Shown here: positions 34,210-38,072 of the stretch, piece after piece
Numbering within the stretch: the stretch's first letter is position 1
How the letters are laid out: every line of letters starts with the position of its first letter
NCBI GenBank assembly: GCA_029881495.1
Contig: JAOUMJ010000004.1
Span: 92,476-130,547, forward strand
Direction: 5' to 3'
Length of the DNA stretch: 38,072 bases
From: Nitrospinota bacterium
GTDB lineage: Bacteria > Nitrospinota_A > UBA7883 > JACRGQ01
Position numbers and translations under genes: made by a program
The notes under the pieces: model-generated
Told to the model about the DNA's origin: nothing
Seen by the model: the letters and a program-made list of their open reading frames with translations, nothing else
The model's database searches: none

Positions 34210-35973
34210 TCAACCTGATTGGCCGTTCCGAGGGAGTTCCAGAAAAAATGTGCTTCCGGCGTCTACTTTAGATTCTACCCAAAGCCTCCCCTTGTGCGCT
34301 TTTAGAATATCAAATGAGTAGGGGAGTCCGAATCCTGTGCCTGGCTCTCCGTTTGTGCCCGGTTTGCTGGTGGTCACTTCATGTCTAAACAGGTCTTCCA
34401 AATGGTTTGGGTTTATACCGATCCCTGTATCGCTAACTGCCAGAACATAGGGGTTATTTTCCGGCTGAAAGATCGTTACGGTATCCCCCGCGTTGCAGAA
34501 TTTGATGGCGTTGGACAAAAGGTTTTGGAGAACCTGCGCCAGGAGATCCGGGTCGGCCTGGAGAAATGTTTTTTCCTTAAGATCGTTTATTAATTTGATC
34601 TTCTTGCTGTCCGCCATGTATGAAAGATGTCCGATCGCCTGTGCCGACAGGAGGTAGGCGTCTACCATTCTCAAATTCAGCTTAACTGTGCCTGACTGAA
34701 GCCGGTTGATATCGAGCAGCCTGTTTATCATTTCAAGTAGCCTGTCCGACATATCGACTATACGCTTTATAATTTCATCTTTTTTGTCCGGCGAAATGTT
34801 TTTGCCCAATAAAAGTTTTGCGAGGCCCAAAATCCCTGCCAGCGGTGTCCTTAGATCGTGAGATACCAGAGACACATACTGATCCTTCAGCTTGGTCGCG
34901 GATTCGGCGGAGTCTTTTGCTATTTGGAGTTCGTCAATGGTTTCATCAAGTTCCATTATCAGTTTTTGCTTCTCTTCGTCAGTTTTTTTGGTGGATGTGA
35001 TATCTCTAAGTATGCAGGTGAAGCCGAGGATGTTCCCCTTTTCGTCATAAATATTCGATCCATTTGCGGTGTGCCATTTCCATGTCCCGTCAAGATGTCT
35101 TAAGCGCAACTCCATATGGGTAACTTTTTGCTTGTTTATTTTGCTTTGTCGAAGCATCAAATTGTTTATATCGATGTCATCAGGATGGAGGAAGGAGTTG
35201 AGTGTTTTTCCAGTTACGTTTGAGAGGTCGTGTCCAAGTATCTCCTTCCAGTTTGGCGATGAGTAAAGGATCTCGCCGTCAGTGGAGAGGGAGAGGATGA
35301 TATCGTTGGCATTCTCGACTATCTGGCGGTATTTTTCTTCGCTCTCCCGCAAGGCGTGCTCGACGCGCTTCCTTTCATCGATCTCTTCCTTTAGATTTTC
35401 ATTTGCGAAAAAGGAAGATAATGTAACCCCGTTGATCAACCATCCCGTGTAGAGCATTAGTGAGAGGAAAATAAAGCTCATTAAACCGATGATCACATGA
35501 ATCTGATCCCCAAGTGTTATCGATTTAATGCAGAACGGAACGGCAAGAGGGATGTTGTATAAGAGTATCCCTGAAAAAATGGCGGATTGGGTGCCGACGT
35601 TTCCCGAAATTATCCCGGCAAGCACAAGAGCGAGCAACATCTGGTGCGGAAGTGATTGCTCGGGGAAGAGGTATATTCCTGCGGCTCCCCAGATTACGCC
35701 CGAGAAGGTGGCGCCGACCAGATGAATTTTGAGCCATTTGTGGTGATCTATTGTGTCGCGTTCTATTTTAAAAAAACTGTATATCAGTTTTATCCGGACA
35801 ATATAAACCAGGTAGAGAAATACGAGCCATATCGAAATCGTTGTGTGAGAAGTTACCGGCCATTGCACAAAAGCAAGTATTGCGGCAATTATCACCCCTA
35901 CGTAATAGGATGCTTTTCCGGTCGAAAAGACCGTTTTCAGCTGTTCGTAAAGTATCCTGTCGTTCTTTTCCAT
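34210..35973 (-). CDS. Membrane PAS sensor histidine kinase
   Basis: The 587-residue protein has about six membrane helices in residues 20-180, a short coiled coil, a PAS domain with a PAC end (about 208-328: IVENANDIILSLSTDGEI through GFTCILRDIT), HisKA with His372 in SHDLRTPLAG, and an HATPase domain with LLSNAIKFC, VSDTGIGI and GTGFGLPYSFDILKAH. It lacks a receiver. From the phrase VSLVSHDLR onward it parallels the hybrid kinase closely, so the two cores are paralogs with different sensory ends. ATG 35973 is the start. The membrane part resembles MASE-type sensors; the signal is unknown. Confidence 0.93.
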   Translation of the reverse strand: MEKNDRILYEQLKTVFSTGKASYYVGVIIAAILAFVQWPVTSHTTISIWLVFLYLVYIVRIKLIYSFFKIERDTIDHHKWLKIHLVGATFSGVIWGAAGIYLFPEQSLPHQMLLALVLAGIISGNVGTQSAIFSGILLYNIPLAVPFCIKSITLGDQIHVIIGLMSFIFLSLMLYTGWLINGVTLSSFFANENLKEEIDERKRVEHALRESEEKYRQIVENANDIILSLSTDGEILYSSPNWKEILGHDLSNVTGKTLNSFLHPDDIDINNLMLRQSKINKQKVTHMELRLRHLDGTWKWHTANGSNIYDEKGNILGFTCILRDITSTKKTDEEKQKLIMELDETIDELQIAKDSAESATKLKDQYVSLVSHDLRTPLAGILGLAKLLLGKNISPDKKDEIIKRIVDMSDRLLEMINRLLDINRLQSGTVKLNLRMVDAYLLSAQAIGHLSYMADSKKIKLINDLKEKTFLQADPDLLAQVLQNLLSNAIKFCNAGDTVTIFQPENNPYVLAVSDTGIGINPNHLEDLFRHEVTTSKPGTNGEPGTGFGLPYSFDILKAHKGRLWVESKVDAGSTFFLELPRNGQSG

Positions 35974-36119
35974 TCAATTCTCGTTCATATTGTTTTGAAG
36001 GTTTTTAAAGTATCACTGTCAAAATCACATTAAACAGTCTATACGATTGCGAAAAGATAGTCTCAAAGAAGTTACTGTGGCACGCAGTGTTACATGTTAC
36101 CTGGTTATAGAGCATGGCT

Positions 36120-36151
36120 GGCCCTGGGAATTATCAGTAATTCCCAGGGCC
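36120..36151 (-). terminator. Perfect 14-bp stem downstream of ahcY
   Basis: Arms 36120-36133 and 36138-36151 are exact inverse complements around a TCAG loop, 53 bases beyond the ahcY stop. The stem is very stable, but no T-run follows on either strand, so it may be an end-protecting hairpin or a terminator of unusual type. Confidence 0.5.
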
Positions 36152-36204
36152 GGGCCAGGAAAAAAAGCGTTATCGAGGAGCCTGTTCTTGACTCCAGAGG
36201 TTTC

Positions 36205-37524
36205 CTAATACCTGTAATGCTCAGGCTTATACGGTCCTTCAACCGGAACGCCGAGATATTTGGCCTGCTCCTTCGAAAGCGTGTCCAGTTCAACGCCAAG
36301 TTTTCCAAGATGAAGCATAGCTACCATCTCGTCGAGTTTCTTCGGAAGAACATAGACCTTGTTTTCGTATTTGTCATGGTGTTCCCAAAGCTCCATTTGA
36401 GCGAGAACCTGATTGGTAAACGAGTTTGACATAACGAAGGATGGATGGCCTGTTGCGCATCCGAGGTTTACAAGACGTCCCTCAGCCAGGATGATTATCT
36501 CCTTCCCGTTCGGGTAGCGATAGATATCAACCTGCGGCTTTACTTCGATCTTTTCGATATCTTTTCTGTTGTTCAGATATGAGATATCTATTTCAAGATC
36601 GAAATGGCCGATGTTGCAGACAATCGCCTTGTCCTTCATGGCATCAAGATGCTTGCCGACGATGACGTCCCTGCATCCGGTTGTAGTAACAAAGATGTCG
36701 CCATACGGAGCTACGCTGTCCATTTTCCTCACTTCATACCCTTCCATTGCAGCCTGCAGGGCGCAGATAGGGTCGATCTCTGTCACAATAACTCGCGCGC
36801 CAAGCCCTTTCATCGCGTCGGCGGAACCTTTGCCGACGTCGCCGTACCCGGCGATCACGACTACCTTGCCGGCCACCATGATATCGGTAGCGCGCTTGAT
36901 GCCGTCCGCAAGCGATTCCCTGCAGCCATACTTGTTGTCGAATTTGGATTTTGTAACCGAATCGTTAACGTTTATGGCCGGAATCGGGAGTTTCCCCTCT
37001 TCCATCCTTTTGTAAAGGATATGGACGCCGGTGGTTGTCTCTTCGGAGATACCTTTAACCCCTTTTGCGATTTCAGGGTGTTTATCGAGGACTATCGCTG
37101 TAAGGTCGCCGCCGTCGTCAAGGATCATATTTAGCGGTCTGGTTTCATCGCCGAAATAGAGCGTCTGGTCGATGCACCATTCGTACTCTTCCTCCGACAT
37201 CCCTTTCCAGGCGAAGACAGGAATGCCGGCTTTCGCGACAGCCGCCGCGGCGTGATCCTGTGTAGAAAAAATATTGCAGGACGACCACCTTACCTCTGCT
37301 CCAAGCTCTGTAAGAGTTTCGATGAGAACGGCGGTCTGAATTGTCATATGAAGACATCCGGCGATCCGAGCCCCCTTGAGAGGTTTTGATTTGCCGTACT
37401 GCTCGCGAAGAGCCATCAGGCCCGGCATTTCGGATTCGGCAAGTCTTATTTCTTTTCTCCCCCACTCGGCGAGGGTTATATCTTTAACCTTGTAGTCGGC
37501 TGATGCCGTCGTAGCATTTCCCAT
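36205..37524 (-). CDS. ahcY: Adenosylhomocysteinase (AhcY/SahH)
   Basis: AhcY hydrolyses S-adenosylhomocysteine to adenosine and homocysteine with a bound NAD, completing the activated methyl cycle. The 439-residue protein has the substrate region [21 protein letters not shown], the NAD motif [21 protein letters not shown] and the family C-terminus ending in [12 protein letters not shown] 37524 is preferred over the in-frame TTG at 37542: AAAGGAA lies six bases upstream. It has its own promoter with a hairpin in the leader. No methionine synthase or methylthioadenosine gene is nearby. Confidence 0.98.
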   Translation of the reverse strand: MGNATTASADYKVKDITLAEWGRKEIRLAESEMPGLMALREQYGKSKPLKGARIAGCLHMTIQTAVLIETLTELGAEVRWSSCNIFSTQDHAAAAVAKAGIPVFAWKGMSEEEYEWCIDQTLYFGDETRPLNMILDDGGDLTAIVLDKHPEIAKGVKGISEETTTGVHILYKRMEEGKLPIPAINVNDSVTKSKFDNKYGCRESLADGIKRATDIMVAGKVVVIAGYGDVGKGSADAMKGLGARVIVTEIDPICALQAAMEGYEVRKMDSVAPYGDIFVTTTGCRDVIVGKHLDAMKDKAIVCNIGHFDLEIDISYLNNRKDIEKIEVKPQVDIYRYPNGKEIIILAEGRLVNLGCATGHPSFVMSNSFTNQVLAQMELWEHHDKYENKVYVLPKKLDEMVAMLHLGKLGVELDTLSKEQAKYLGVPVEGPYKPEHYRY

Positions 37525-37574
37525 AAGTGTTTCCTTTAGCAAATCAGGTTATTGTAGGTAGTTAATTGCAATTC

Positions 37575-37592
37575 CGGCATTTTTAAATGCCG
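37575..37592 (-). promoter_or_regulatory. Inverted repeat in the ahcY leader
   Basis: CGGCATTT (37575-37582) and AAATGCCG (37585-37592) are perfect 8-bp arms. The element lies between the ahcY promoter and its ribosome site, about 50 bases upstream of the ATG, where it could form an RNA hairpin or bind a dimeric protein. An AATTGCAATT palindrome lies next to it at 37565-37574. Confidence 0.5.
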
Positions 37593-37615
37593 ATTCTGCT
37601 TTAAAAAGTGAGGTA

Positions 37616-37644
37616 ATTATAATCCTGTGCGGGGGATAACGCAA
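37616..37644 (-). promoter_or_regulatory. Promoter of ahcY
   Basis: On the minus strand TTGCGT (37644-37639) and a perfect TATAAT (37621-37616) are 17 bases apart. Transcription would begin near 37609, giving an 85-base leader. Confidence 0.65.
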
Positions 37645-37715
37645 ATTCAATCAGAAAAAAAATAGGCAAAATACGGATTTTTTACGGTTTTTAAAAATAG
37701 GCAACTCTTAATTCC

Positions 37716-37744
37716 TTGACAGGAACGCCCCCGGTAAACAGAAT
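37716..37744 (+). promoter_or_regulatory. Promoter of the lipoprotein gene
   Basis: A perfect -35 TTGACA (37716-37721) is followed after 17 bases by CAGAAT (37739-37744), four of six matches to the -10 consensus. It leads to the lipoprotein ATG 70 bases downstream. Confidence 0.55.
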
Positions 37745-37813
37745 AGATGTTTTGCACCATGTTATGCCCCGGTTGGCATTTGATGTATCGGGATGTTTTG
37801 AAAGGATACCGTA

Positions 37814-38072
37814 ATGAAAAAGTTTATTGTTGTGATGCTGTTCGTACTTTCAGCATGCCAGGATCATCACTTCGTACCGTTTGAAAAAGCTGACGGGAAG
37901 GAATTTCCGGTAACTGTCGGCGCATCTTCCATGGCTCCGGGGGGGGAGAAACCCGCTTTCGACCATTCAGGCGTGCAGGCGCAAAAGCAGGTAATGACGC
38001 AGGGATACCAGAAGGAGCAGGAGCCCGGCCAGATAATCGCTCAAGGGATTCTTGAGCTTGGGCCAACGCTGG
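37814..38072 (+). CDS. Lipoprotein, C-terminus cut by window edge
   Basis: ATG 37814 has AAGGA seven bases upstream and opens a frame that continues to the window end, about 86 codons. The product starts MKKFIVVMLFVLSAC: a short signal peptide with the lipobox LSAC, so Cys15 should be lipidated. Gln follows the Cys rather than Asp, which by the E. coli sorting rule favours the outer membrane. The rest seen is hydrophilic, Gln- and Gly-rich, without a recognised domain. A consensus-like promoter precedes it. Confidence 0.75.
   Translation, partial: MKKFIVVMLFVLSACQDHHFVPFEKADGKEFPVTVGASSMAPGGEKPAFDHSGVQAQKQVMTQGYQKEQEPGQIIAQGILELGPTL

Noticed and set aside
1-38072. Mobile elements, CRISPR arrays, tRNA or rRNA genes
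   Set aside because: No transposase, integrase, regularly spaced repeats or cloverleaf-like sequence was recognised by eye; a tRNAscan and CRISPR scan would confirm.

Overview
The window looks like chromosomal DNA of a Gram-negative bacterium with a compact, housekeeping-rich genome. An outer-membrane-type lipoprotein ATPase (LolD), a lipoprotein signal peptide, ClpS, a 7TMR-DISM hybrid kinase, PilZ-receiver proteins and receiver-TPR proteins point to a deltaproteobacterium-like or Nitrospinota-like lineage. That placement is inference from gene content; no rRNA marker is present. I saw no tRNA, rRNA, CRISPR array, insertion sequence or phage gene.

Layout by region. Positions 1-4288 (minus) form a tight run transcribed leftwards: pcm, purM, dapB, an EIIA-Ntr/Fru-type PTS protein, a PII-like small protein and a cation/proton antiporter-like protein cut by the left edge. 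Positions 4371-9612 (plus) hold a YegS-type lipid kinase directly followed by an LtaS-like phosphoglycerol transferase, then two tandem receiver-PilZ proteins, the first with a ruined phosphoacceptor site, then a small membrane protein. Positions 9613-12957 (minus) are a packed operon: a small Cys/His protein, ligA, lolD, clpS. Positions 13041-17427 (plus) are the most unusual block: an ATP-grasp enzyme, a YwiC-like membrane protein, an alpha/beta hydrolase and a membrane-anchored MurF-like ligase, the last two translationally coupled. Positions 17433-23579 (minus) hold two tandem pseudo-receiver/TPR paralogs, a polysaccharide flippase and tyrS. Positions 23650-26111 (plus) hold a radical SAM protein and pgeF. 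A nitronate monooxygenase-like gene (minus) follows at 26127-27545. Positions 27893-31017 (plus) carry a zinc-ribbon acidic repeat protein, an RDD membrane protein and metK with a strong terminator. Positions 31092-37524 (minus) carry two related sensor kinases and ahcY. A partial lipoprotein gene begins at 37814 (plus).

Functional themes. MetK and AhcY are two steps of the activated methyl cycle; each has a palindromic element near its promoter or leader, though the two sequences differ. Signal transduction is dense: two histidine kinases, two receiver-PilZ proteins and two pseudo-receiver TPR proteins, all as tandem paralog pairs, with three of the four stand-alone receivers lacking the phosphorylatable aspartate. 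The lipid kinase/LtaS-like pair makes sense as a phosphoglycerol-transfer and diacylglycerol-recycling unit. The ATP-grasp/YwiC/hydrolase/Mur-ligase block is the best candidate for an uncharacterised pathway, possibly an envelope-linked amide-bond-forming system. Many genes here appear to use TTG, GTG or even CTG starts with good Shine-Dalgarno sequences.
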